64,000 nt of DNA from Nigerium sp. (lineage in GTDB: Bacteria; Actinomycetota; Actinomycetes; Propionibacteriales; Propionibacteriaceae). The position numbers and the translations under genes are program-made. The DNA lies in contig JADJTH010000008.1 in the NCBI GenBank assembly GCA_016711325.1, positions 806,001-870,000 on the forward strand, written 5' to 3'. The notes under the pieces were generated by a model, which saw nothing but the letters and a program-made list of their open reading frames with translations, had not been told where the DNA came from and did not search any database. Positions 42,301 to 48,527 of this stretch are shown in pieces (the first letter of the stretch is position 1; each line of letters opens with the position of its first letter).

Positions 42301-43191
42301 CACCTGTCGGAGGATCAGGGCCAGTTCCACGTGTTCGACTCCCTGCTCAGCGAGTACGCGGCGATGGGCTTCGAGTACGGCTACTCGGTCGCCGCCCCCC
42401 AGGCTCTCGTGTGCTGGGAGGCCCAGTTCGGTGACTTCGCCAACGGCGCCCAGACCATCGCCGACGAGTTCATCAGCTCGGGCGCGGCGAAGTGGACCCA
42501 GAAGTCGGGTGTCGTCCTGCTCCTGCCCCACGGCTACGAGGGGCAGGGCCCCGATCACAGTTCGGCCCGCATCGAGCGCTGGTTGTCGCTGTGTTCCGAG
42601 AACGCGCTGGCGGTCTGCCAGCCGTCGACCGCGGCGTCCCACTTCCATCTTCTGCGCACCCACACCTACGTGAACTGGCACCGTCCGGTCGTCATCATGA
42701 CGCCCAAGTCGATGCTGCGCAGCAAGGTCGCCGCCTCCGAGCCCGACGAGTTCATCAACGGTCGCTGGCGTCCGGCGATCGGCGACGAGTCGATCGCCGA
42801 TCCGTCGACGGTGAAGACCGTGCTGCTGTGCTCGGGCAAGATCCGCTGGGAGCTCGTCGCGCAGCGCAAGAAGCGCGGCCTGGAAGGTCAGGTGGCGATC
42901 GTCAGCCTGGAACGGCTCTACCCCCTGCCCACCGCCGAACTGGCGGCCGAGCTGGCCCGCTACCCGCACGCGACGGACGTCCGCTACGTGCAGGATGAGC
43001 CGCTCAATCAGGGTGCCTGGCCCTTCATGGCCCTGCACCTGCCCGACGCCATCGCGTCCGCCCTGCCCGGCTACGAACTGACCATGACGCCGGTCACCCG
43101 GCCGGAGGCGTCCTCGCCGTCGGTGGGCACGACGAAGGCGCACACGGCCCAGGAAGCTGAACTCATGGAGAATGCCTTCCGGCAGGACTGA
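39358..43191 (+). CDS. kgd: Multifunctional 2-oxoglutarate dehydrogenase E1/E2 component (Kgd/OdhA type)
   Basis: 1277-residue ThDP enzyme of the actinobacterial TCA cycle. Order: an N-terminal helix (FGANDWLIDEMREAYHKDPSSLDPAWRTFFEQ) and a Pro/Ala/Val linker with a tandem repeat. Next is an E2-like succinyltransferase domain (about 190-440) with the HxxxG signature in TYDHRVIQGATSG but no lipoyl domain. The E1o dehydrogenase follows, with IGMPHRGRLNVLANI, the ThDP/Mg motif LHGDASFSGQGVVYETL to NNQVGFTT, and HGYEGQGPDHSSARIER. The GTG at 39358 has AAGAAGG 5 nt upstream; ATG 39376 is possible. It usually works with a separate lipoyl E2 and with regulator OdhI/GarA, neither in the window. Confidence 0.95.
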   Translation: MATGPDMNSHDDLSNFGANDWLIDEMREAYHKDPSSLDPAWRTFFEQREAPKAPPAPPAAAAPAAPAPVAVPTPVAVPTPVPAAAPIAASAPVAPVTPPEAATSRTDEPARSAVSVTRPEEASASVAARGPRNPGQSGGLSANRPVSSRKITHTEPTKTPMRGAPMRTARNMDASLSMPTATSVRSVPMKLVIDQREVINNHLARTTGGKISFTHILGYAMVRALTMVPDMNNSYDEVNGKPTLVTPHQVNLGLAIDLPKPDGTRQLLVPNIKGADQLNFREFWQAYEAMVKRARNNELTVDDFAGTTASLTNPGGIGTNHSVPRLMAGQGVILGVGSIDFPPEFQAASDQRIRELGVSKITTLTSTYDHRVIQGATSGQFLKVMHELIIGQHGFFDDIYLSLRVPYLPLRWTSDDSAHRSYELAKGTRVIQLINAFRNWGHLMADIDPLEYKQRSHPELELEAHGLSIWDLEREFPVGKFGGHEKETMQLKAVLSQLRTAYCGHVGVEYMHIPDTEQRAWLESYFEGELKRWDREEHLRILDRLHESEIFETFLQTKFLGQKRFSLEGAESTIVMLDEICDMAANEQLDEVTIGMPHRGRLNVLANIVGKSYSQIFREFEGSIDPHQTMGTGDVKYHLGAEGEFTSLAGRTIKTSVAANPSHLEAVNPVVEGIARAKMDAAGTLEEAPVLPVLLHGDASFSGQGVVYETLQMSQLRGYKTGGTIHIVVNNQVGFTTAPTESRSSIYCTDLAKAIQAPILHVNGDDPEAVARVGRLAFQYRQRFHRDVVIDLVTYRRRGHNEGDDPSFTQPNMYDLIEQKRSVRRIYTEALIGRGDISDDDATAVAERFRSRLEGVFKEVKADASKDADYTRVPFYPAKLGKDQGTGITREVMEKIAKAQVTYPEGFSVHPKVAPQMQRRADAIANGPIDWATGELLAFGSLLLEGRTVRLTGQDSRRGTFSQRFAAVVDRVTNEEFVPLKHLSEDQGQFHVFDSLLSEYAAMGFEYGYSVAAPQALVCWEAQFGDFANGAQTIADEFISSGAAKWTQKSGVVLLLPHGYEGQGPDHSSARIERWLSLCSENALAVCQPSTAASHFHLLRTHTYVNWHRPVVIMTPKSMLRSKVAASEPDEFINGRWRPAIGDESIADPSTVKTVLLCSGKIRWELVAQRKKRGLEGQVAIVSLERLYPLPTAELAAELARYPHATDVRYVQDEPLNQGAWPFMALHLPDAIASALPGYELTMTPVTRPEASSPSVGTTKAHTAQEAELMENAFRQD
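39559..39600 (+). repeat. 18 bp tandem repeat in the kgd linker
   Basis: CCGGTGGCCGTCCCGACA occurs twice in perfect tandem, followed by the first 6 bp of a third copy. It encodes the repeated hexapeptide of APVAVPTPVAVPTPVPA in the flexible linker before the succinyltransferase domain. The repeat number could vary by slippage without breaking the frame. Confidence 0.9.
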
Positions 43192-43200
43192 CCACACCGA

Positions 43201-43234
43201 AATAGGGGCACGCCTGCGAAGGCGTGCCCCTATT
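43201..43234 (+). terminator. Terminator after kgd
   Basis: AATAGGGGCACGCC, loop TGCGAA, then the perfect complement GGCGTGCCCCTATT. It starts 10 bp after the kgd stop. Confidence 0.8.
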
Positions 43235-43285
43235 CGTGTGGACCGCCGTGGCGCGTGCCGATGCCGTCCGTGGGGGGCGAAGGAT

Positions 43286-43660
43286 TCAGGCCTTCGACGA
43301 ACGCGTGAGCCACGCCTGCGTGCTCGGGAGCGCCGCGCCCACAGCCCCCACCACGCCGAGGAGGGCACCCAGAGCCGCCGGAGGCGCCGAGAACGCGAGC
43401 TGACCGAATGCGAACACGTGCAGCAGCCCGGCGGCCACGGCAGGCCCGCGCGACCAGCGTGAGCGCCGCCACAGCAGGACGGCGCTGGCGCCCACCAGCA
43501 CCGCCCATAGCGCGAGCGCAAGGCCCACGCCGCCCGAGAGCGAGCCGTGGCCGGCGGTCAAGGACAGCGCCGCCATGACGACGAAGAACACGGCGAGCGC
43601 CAGCGTCGCCGCGACGGAGGCGACGACTCCGGACGGGCGAGAGGCTACGATCAGCGGCAC
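43286..43660 (-). CDS. Small four-helix membrane protein of unknown function
   Basis: 124-residue protein starting VPLIVASRPSGVVASVAATLALAVFF, with about four hydrophobic helices (including GVGLALALWAVLVGASAVLLW and LGALLGVVGAVGAAL). No family motif is recognised. The GTG at 43660 is chosen because the hydrophobic region begins directly after it; upstream sequence in frame is basic and lies in the whiB1 promoter region. It lies between the kgd terminator and whiB1. Confidence 0.55.
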   Translation of the reverse strand: MPLIVASRPSGVVASVAATLALAVFFVVMAALSLTAGHGSLSGGVGLALALWAVLVGASAVLLWRRSRWSRGPAVAAGLLHVFAFGQLAFSAPPAALGALLGVVGAVGAALPSTQAWLTRSSKA

Positions 43661-43818
43661 GCGTTCACCGTAGCGGGTCAGCTGCGGCGTCCATACCTCG
43701 ACACCCCGGACCAATGCTCTTGTGTTACAGCGTTCAACTTGGCAAGGTTGAGCACGGCCCCGCGCCCCCGAGGCCCGTTTTCTCTGCTTATTCCCCATCA
43801 CAAGGAGTGGTTGCCACC

Positions 43819-44067
43819 ATGGACTGGCGCCATCGATCTGCCTGTCTCACCGAGGATCCGGAACTGTTCTTCCCTGTCGGGAACACAGGTCCGGCGATCA
43901 TGCAGATCGCCGAAGCCAAGAAGGTGTGCGCTCGCTGCGATGTCCGCACCGATTGCCTGCAGTGGGCGCTGGAGGCCGGTCAGGATCACGGCGTGTGGGG
44001 GGGGCTCTCCGAAGACGAGCGACGCGCCATGAAGCGGCGCACCGCCCGGGCACGCACCCGCGCCTAG
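43819..44067 (+). CDS. whiB1: WhiB1-type iron-sulfur transcription factor
   Basis: 82-residue WhiB-family regulator. It begins MDWRHRSACLTEDPELFFPVG like WhiB1 and has the four cluster ligands Cys9, Cys37, Cys40 and Cys46. The GVWGG turn and the basic tail KRRTARARTRA for DNA binding follow. WhiB1 binds a [4Fe-4S] cluster sensitive to NO and contacts the housekeeping sigma factor. AAGGAG at 43802-43807 lies 11 nt upstream of the ATG. An IS982 element begins 17 bp after the stop; in mycobacteria the pdtaS gene would follow directly. Confidence 0.95.
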   Translation: MDWRHRSACLTEDPELFFPVGNTGPAIMQIAEAKKVCARCDVRTDCLQWALEAGQDHGVWGGLSEDERRAMKRRTARARTRA

Positions 44068-44084
44068 GGCAGCGAGGCCACTAG

Positions 44085-45135
44085 ATGATCAATTCCCGGG
44101 GGTGTTAGTGGTCGTAGGCGATCAGTGACCTTCTGGCTAGGGTGTTTGCTTGGTGGTTGTGCCAGATGGCTGCGGTCAGGGCCAGGATCCGCTGTGCGAC
44201 CCGGGCAGCGACCCCGGCCATGGTGCGTCCGCCGTGGCCTTCGAGGTCGAGTTGGCCCTTCAGGGTGTCGTTGACCGACTCGATGACCTGTCGTAACGGT
44301 TTGAAGAACCGCTGCCCGGGCCGGGGCTTCTCGCCCTTGCGGGCGGGTCGGAGCAGATCGATCTCGGCGTCCTCCAGTCCGGCTTCGAAGTCGCGACCGT
44401 AGTAGCCCTTGTCGGCAATGATGATCTGCCGGCGTCGCTGGGGCCGCTGCTGCAACGCGGGCGTGGTCGCGAGCAGGTGCTCCAGCACCGCCCGTTCCGG
44501 TGTCTTGGCGCCGGTCAGGACCCACGCCAGCGGGAGTCCCTGCAGGGTGCACACCAGGTGCAGCCGCAGCCCCCAGAAGTAGCGCGAGTGAGACGCGCAA
44601 TAGCCGTACTCGGCCCATCCGGCCAAGTCAGAGCGTTTCGCGGTCTCTCGGGAACGGCCACACTCGACCGGTGTGGAGTCCACCACCCACACATCATCGG
44701 TGGCCACCGGAACATGCTGAGCCAACGCGCTGGCCAGCCACGCCATCGTGCCGTTCAACTTCCGCAGACGCTTGTTGTAGCCCGACTGGCGCGGCAGATA
44801 CGGAAACATCGACGCCAGGTGCCGGTGCGCATACCGTAACCAGCGAGCCTCCGAGGTATAGCCCAGGAACGCCTGCATCACCGCCAACACGATCAGCTCC
44901 GCATCGCTGATCCGTTCCACGAACCCCACCGCCGGCCGTGCCGGCACCTGCTCGGGGTGCGCTTTCAACAGATCATCAGCGGTGACATAGAGTGCAGTCG
45001 CGAGGGTGTCCAGATCGGTGTCCATCAAAGCCTCCAGAGCTTGAGTTGGTTCGCAACACCGACTCTGCGACACCCTCCCCCCATGCACCCCGACGCCACA
45101 CCGCCCTTGGACTCACTCGTCTAGGCGCGACAGGG
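44085..45135 (-). mobile_element. IS982-family insertion sequence, apparently intact
   Basis: A 1051 bp segment flanked by the hexamer CACTAG at 44079-44084 and 45136-45141, the likely target duplication. Inside is a single complete DDE transposase. The left boundary is supported by the solo end at 2312-2356, whose similarity also stops at GATCATC. I could not recognise convincing terminal inverted repeats, so the right boundary rests on the duplication alone. The element separates convergent whiB1 and pdtaS without damaging either; the pdtaS stop codon falls inside the right CACTAG copy. Confidence 0.75.
44105..45025 (-). CDS. IS982-family transposase (DDE)
   Basis: 306-residue transposase with the family layout. 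The N-terminus contains SDAELIVLAVMQAFLGY, EARWLRYAHRHL and FPYLPRQSGYNKRLRKL. The catalytic Asp follows in VVDSTPVECGR, then GYCASHSRYFWGLRLHL, the second Asp in IIADKGYYGRDFE, and the Glu in RQVIESVNDTLKGQLDLEGHGGRT. The ATG at 45025 gives MDTDLDTLATALYVTADD; an in-frame start at 45088 would add 21 residues. Full length and no frameshift, so it may be active. Confidence 0.88.
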   Translation of the reverse strand: MDTDLDTLATALYVTADDLLKAHPEQVPARPAVGFVERISDAELIVLAVMQAFLGYTSEARWLRYAHRHLASMFPYLPRQSGYNKRLRKLNGTMAWLASALAQHVPVATDDVWVVDSTPVECGRSRETAKRSDLAGWAEYGYCASHSRYFWGLRLHLVCTLQGLPLAWVLTGAKTPERAVLEHLLATTPALQQRPQRRRQIIIADKGYYGRDFEAGLEDAEIDLLRPARKGEKPRPGQRFFKPLRQVIESVNDTLKGQLDLEGHGGRTMAGVAARVAQRILALTAAIWHNHQANTLARRSLIAYDH

Positions 45136-45137
45136 CA

Positions 45138-46601
45138 CTAGCCCAGCGGGATATCGATCCGGGCCCGGGTCCCGGGCCTGCCGTCGCGTGCCTCCATCGA
45201 GAATTCTCCGTGGAGCTCGGCCACCAGCGTGGCCACGATCGACAGACCCAGCGACGTGATCCTGCCGAGCGAGAAGTCCGCGGCGATCGGCTCGCCGTCG
45301 TTCTCGACCGTCACGACGAGTCGTCCGTCACGCTGAAGCGGACGCACGATCACCTCGCCGGGCTGGTCCCCCAGCCCGTGCTCGAGCGCGTTCTGCACGA
45401 CCTCCGTGAACACCAGCGAGAGGTTGGTGGCCACCGCGGCGGGAATCAATCCGAAGCTGCCGACGCGTGTCATCGTCACCATGGTGTGGGAGGACGCCAC
45501 ATCGCGCACCATCGTCATCAACCGGTCGGCCACCTCGTCGAAGCGCACGGACGTGTCGAAGCCTTGCGACAGGATCTCGTGCACGACCGCGATCGCGGCC
45601 ACCCGCTTCTGGGCGTCGGTGAGCGCACTGATCGCCTCGACCGACTGGGTGCGGCGTGACTGCAGGCGCAGCAGCGCGGCCACCGTCTGCAGGTTGTTCT
45701 TCACCCGGTGGTGGATCTCGCGGATCGTCGCGTCCTTGGTGACGAGCTCCCGCTCGCGCGAGCGCAGGTCGGTCACATCGCGACAGGTCACGAACCATCC
45801 CACGTGCGTGCGCCCTGCCTCCAGCAGCGGCTGCGCGCGCAGCCGGATCGTTCCCTGGCCGGTCTCCAGTTCCGGCTCGCAGACGCGGCACCGGATCAGG
45901 AGCGGGCCGGGCACCTCGTCGACCGGTTCGCGGCGCTCGTGCGCGATCCGCGCCGCCAGCGCGATGAAGTCCTCGCCGAGCAGGTCACCCATCCAGCCCA
46001 GCCGCCGGAAGGCGCTCATCGCGTTGGGGCTGGCGAAGGCGATCGTGCCGTCCGCGCTCACCCGTAGCGAGCCGTCGCCCACGTGCGGCGTCTCCCACGG
46101 AACCGTCTTGTCGCCGGCCATCGGGAACTCGCCGCGGGTCAGCATGCCCATGATCACCCGGGCCGTCTCCAGATAGGCGTCCTCCAGCGCGCCGGGCGCG
46201 CGGACCCCCATCCGGTTGGTGTGCAGTTCGACCACCCCGATCACCCGCCCGTGCAGTAGCACCGGGACGGCGCGCACCTCGACGGGGATCCCCGCGCTCA
46301 GCTTGTTGCCGCTGGTGGAGCAGATCGTGCGCGACAGATAGGCCTCCACGACGAGGCTCTCGGGATCGTAGGCGATGTCCTCGCCGACCACGTCGTCCTG
46401 GAGCGCGGTCGGCCCGGTGCTGGGACGGCACTGCGCCGCGGCCCAGAAGACGTTGTCGTCCACGTCGGGCACCCACAGGATCAGGTCGCTGAACGAGAGG
46501 TCGGCGAGCATGTCCCAGGTGTTGACCAGGTCCGCCAGCCGCGCGGTCTCATCGGGCTTCAAGTCGCTGTGCTGCGCGATGACGTCGGTGAGCGAAAGCA
46601 T
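45138..46601 (-). CDS. pdtaS: PdtaS-type sensor histidine kinase
   Basis: 487-residue soluble kinase whose partner PdtaR is an ANTAR-type antiterminator acting on RNA. Order: GAF domain (about 20-190, LADLSFSDLILWVPDVDDNVFWAAAQCRP), PAS domain (about 200-290), then the HisKA_2 segment IREIHHRVKNNLQTVAALLRLQSRR with the phospho-acceptor His, and the HATPase_c domain (FTEVVQNALEHGLG, VENDG, LGLSIV). ATG 46601 is preferred because GAGG precedes it; ATG 46610 adds three residues. No pdtaR is in the window. It lies beside whiB1, as in mycobacteria. Confidence 0.9.
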   Translation of the reverse strand: MLSLTDVIAQHSDLKPDETARLADLVNTWDMLADLSFSDLILWVPDVDDNVFWAAAQCRPSTGPTALQDDVVGEDIAYDPESLVVEAYLSRTICSTSGNKLSAGIPVEVRAVPVLLHGRVIGVVELHTNRMGVRAPGALEDAYLETARVIMGMLTRGEFPMAGDKTVPWETPHVGDGSLRVSADGTIAFASPNAMSAFRRLGWMGDLLGEDFIALAARIAHERREPVDEVPGPLLIRCRVCEPELETGQGTIRLRAQPLLEAGRTHVGWFVTCRDVTDLRSRERELVTKDATIREIHHRVKNNLQTVAALLRLQSRRTQSVEAISALTDAQKRVAAIAVVHEILSQGFDTSVRFDEVADRLMTMVRDVASSHTMVTMTRVGSFGLIPAAVATNLSLVFTEVVQNALEHGLGDQPGEVIVRPLQRDGRLVVTVENDGEPIAADFSLGRITSLGLSIVATLVAELHGEFSMEARDGRPGTRARIDIPLG

Positions 46602-46667
46602 GCGCCTCATCGTAGGGGCTTCCCGGAACGGGCTTGATTTGGGCGGGACCGGCGCGCGGTGGCACAA

Positions 46668-46673
46668 TAGGCT
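46668..46673 (+). promoter_or_regulatory. Candidate -10 box for bL37
   Basis: TAGGCT lies 39 bp upstream of the bL37 ATG in the gap divergent from pdtaS. AGGAG at 46701-46705 provides the ribosome-binding site. No clear -35 is seen. Confidence 0.3.
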
Positions 46674-46712
46674 CCCGCGCCGCCCGGCGCCCCGACCTCG
46701 AGGAGATCCGTG

Positions 46713-46787
46713 ATGGGTAAGACCGGTCGCAAGCGCCGTGCCCGCAAGAAGAACAAGGCGAACCACGGCAAGCGCCCCAACGCCTGA
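46713..46787 (+). CDS. Ribosomal protein bL37 (24-residue actinobacterial peptide)
   Basis: A 24-codon gene. The product begins MGKTGRKRRARKKNKAN and ends HGKRPNA. It is extremely basic and close to the mycobacterial large-subunit protein bL37, which sits in a groove of 23S rRNA. AGGAG lies 7 nt before the ATG at 46713, and the stop is TGA at 46785-46787. It is too short for ordinary gene callers but has promoter, ribosome-binding site and downstream hairpin. The neighbourhood (pdtaS, rsrA-sigR) is consistent with other actinobacteria. Confidence 0.82.
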   Translation: MGKTGRKRRARKKNKANHGKRPNA

Positions 46788-46811
46788 GCGCAGCCGCGCC
46801 GCTTGAGCGTC

Positions 46812-46844
46812 CGACGCCCCCCGGAAGATTCCGCGGGGGCGTCG
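46812..46844. terminator. Bidirectional terminator between bL37 and rsrA
   Basis: CGACGCCCCC pairs with GGGGGCGTCG (one bulged C), extended by CGG/CCG around loop AAGATT. It serves two convergent genes. Confidence 0.7.
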
Positions 46845-46884
46845 CCGTGTTCGATGGGTGGGCGGCGTGCCGGGGCCGGCGGAA

Positions 46885-47154
46885 TCAGCCGATCTCGCGG
46901 ATCTCGACCCGGGTGAAGGTCACCCGGTGGATCTCGGTGACGATCTTCGCTCGCAGAGTCGGCGGGGCTTGCGGGCAGGCGCACGCCCGGGAGACCAGGC
47001 GCTTGAGGGCATCGATCAGGTCGGTCTCGTCCAGGCAATGATCGCAGGCGTGGATGTGCAGGCGCAGTTCGTCGGCCTCGGTCTCGGTGAGCTCACCGTC
47101 CAGGAACCGGTGCACGCGCTCGGCGACGTAGCCACAATCGAGCCGCTCACTCAT
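46885..47154 (-). CDS. rsrA: Zinc-containing anti-sigma factor RsrA
   Basis: Redox-sensitive anti-sigma factor that holds SigR inactive until disulfide stress. The 89-residue protein has the ZAS motif His33-x3-Cys37-x2-Cys40 (LHIHACDHCLDE), plus Cys7 near the N-terminus in the position used for the disulfide trigger. A CAC pair follows at about 58-60 (SRACACP). The ATG at 47154 overlaps the sigR end by 8 bp, the normal sigma/anti-sigma arrangement. Confidence 0.93.
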   Translation of the reverse strand: MSERLDCGYVAERVHRFLDGELTETEADELRLHIHACDHCLDETDLIDALKRLVSRACACPQAPPTLRAKIVTEIHRVTFTRVEIREIG

Positions 47155-47773
47155 CGCGCGCCCCCTGCCCGATACCGACGGACGCCGCGTGCTCGGCCAG
47201 GAGGCCCCGCAACTGACCGCGGGCCCGGTTGAGACGCGACATCACCGTGCCGATCGGTGTTCCCATGATCTCGGCGATCTCCTTGTAGGAGAAGCCTTCG
47301 ACGTCGGCGAGGTACACCGCCATCCGGAAGTCGGGGCTGAGCTGGGCCATCGCGTCGGTCACCACCGAATCGGGCATCCGATCGAGGGCGTCCATCTCGG
47401 CGGAGCGCAGGCCGGTGGAGGTGTGCTGCTCGGCCCGGGCGAGCTGCCAGTCCTCGATGTCCTCGCCGAAGCCCTCCTGCGGCTGCCGCTGCTTCTTGCG
47501 GTAGCTGTTGATATAGGTGTTGGTGAGGATGCGGTAGAGCCAAGCTTTCAGGTTCGTCCCCGGCTTGAACTGGTGGAATGCGGCGAACGCCTTCGCGTAG
47601 GCCTCTTGAACGACGTCCTCCGCGTCCGCCGCGTTGCGCGTCATCCGCAACGCGGCGCCGTAAAGCTGATCGAGGTAGGGCAGTGCATCGCGCTCGAAAC
47701 GCGCGGAGCGCTCGGCGTCGGACTCCGTCGCGCGGTCGGTCTCGTCGTCGGTCTGCGTGGTTGGGCGGTTCAT
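47147..47773 (-). CDS. sigR: ECF sigma factor SigR/SigH (thiol-oxidative stress)
   Basis: 208-residue group-4 sigma factor directing thioredoxin, protease and repair genes under disulfide stress. Region 2 runs from LPYLDQLYGAALRMTRNAADAEDVVQEAYAKAF through LKAWLYRILTNTYINSYRKKQR. Region 4 carries LSPDFRMAVYLADVEGFSYKEIAEIMGTPIGTVMSRLNRARGQLR. The ATG at 47773 yields MNRPTTQTDDE. A perfect SigR-type promoter lies about 85 bp upstream, so the gene is almost certainly autoregulated. rsrA follows with an 8 bp overlap. Confidence 0.94.
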   Translation of the reverse strand: MNRPTTQTDDETDRATESDAERSARFERDALPYLDQLYGAALRMTRNAADAEDVVQEAYAKAFAAFHQFKPGTNLKAWLYRILTNTYINSYRKKQRQPQEGFGEDIEDWQLARAEQHTSTGLRSAEMDALDRMPDSVVTDAMAQLSPDFRMAVYLADVEGFSYKEIAEIMGTPIGTVMSRLNRARGQLRGLLAEHAASVGIGQGARDE

Positions 47774-47856
47774 CACATAGGAGACTACCCCCGCCGCGTC
47801 GCGCCCATGCGAGCCGCGGGCGGTCTTGGTCACGACAGCACTAGCCACGCCGGTAT

Positions 47857-47884
47857 CAACGGGGGGAAGGGGCCGGTTATTCCC
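47857..47884 (-). promoter_or_regulatory. SigR-dependent promoter of sigR-rsrA
   Basis: On the minus strand GGGAAT (47879-47884) is followed by exactly 18 nt and then GTTG (47857-47860), an exact match to the published SigR/SigH consensus GGGAAT-N18-GTT(G). It lies upstream of the sigma factor gene itself, which indicates positive autoregulation. Confidence 0.88.
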
Positions 47885-47915
47885 GGGCCCGCGCGGCGCG
47901 TGGTAGGAATGGTGC

Positions 47916-48527
47916 ATGAATCTTCTGCGCGGAGTCGGGCGCCTCCTGCTGGGCGGCTATTTCATCATCGAGGGAGCCAAGGCCATCAAGGCGCCGCAGG
48001 AGTACGCCCCGGTCGCCGGACCGATCCGTGAGCGGTTCGTCCCGCTCGTGCAGCGTGTGCTGCCGCCCGAGGCGTCCGCCTACGTGCCCGAGAAGTCGAC
48101 GACGTTGGTGCGCGCGAACGGTGCGCTTTCCGTCGTGGGCGGGCTCGGCATGGCGACCGGCCTCGGACGCCGCGGCGCCGCCGCCCTCGCGGCCGCCTCC
48201 CTGCTCCCGCACGTCCTCGCCTTCGATCCGAGGGCCGGCGATCCCGACGACAAGGCCGTCCAGCGCGGCGTGCTGGTGCGCAACCTCGCGCTGCTGGGCG
48301 CGGCGCTCGTCGTGAGCCAAGACACCGCCGGCCAGCCCAGCCTCGCGTGGAAGGCCTCCGACGCCCGCCGGCGGCTGTCGAGCGAGGCGGAGCGCACGGC
48401 GACCGCCATCGCCAAGCAGGGCCGGCGCACCAAGGCGCAGGTCAAGCGCGAGGCCCGCGCCCTCAAGCGCGAGGCGCACCTGCGGGCGCGCCTCGCCCGC
48501 ACGAGCATCGAGGGCGCGCTTTCGTGA
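47916..48527 (+). CDS. DoxX-family membrane protein
   Basis: 203-residue protein with the DoxX-like start MNLLRGVGRLLLGGYFIIEGAKAIKAP and about four membrane helices (including NGALSVVGGLGMATGLG and RNLALLGAALVVSQD). A basic C-terminal tail of about 60 residues follows (KREARALKREAHLRARLAR). In mycobacteria DoxX works with SseA and SodA in thiol-oxidative defence; the location directly across from the sigR promoter fits this. A TAGGAA box 6 nt before the ATG suggests a leaderless start, though it is an imperfect -10. It overlaps aroA by 4 bp. Confidence 0.75.
   Translation: MNLLRGVGRLLLGGYFIIEGAKAIKAPQEYAPVAGPIRERFVPLVQRVLPPEASAYVPEKSTTLVRANGALSVVGGLGMATGLGRRGAAALAAASLLPHVLAFDPRAGDPDDKAVQRGVLVRNLALLGAALVVSQDTAGQPSLAWKASDARRRLSSEAERTATAIAKQGRRTKAQVKREARALKREAHLRARLARTSIEGALS

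Noticed and set aside
43661..43818. A cAMP-receptor binding site upstream of whiB1
   Set aside because: The AT-richer segment TTGTGTTACAGCGTTCAAC shows no clear TGTGA-N6-TCACA symmetry.
44058..45129. Inverted 9-mer CGCGCCTAG / CTAGGCGCG flanking the IS as possible terminal inverted repeats
   Set aside because: The left copy is the end of the whiB1 coding sequence and lies outside the boundary supported by the solo end at 2312-2356; it is probably chance.
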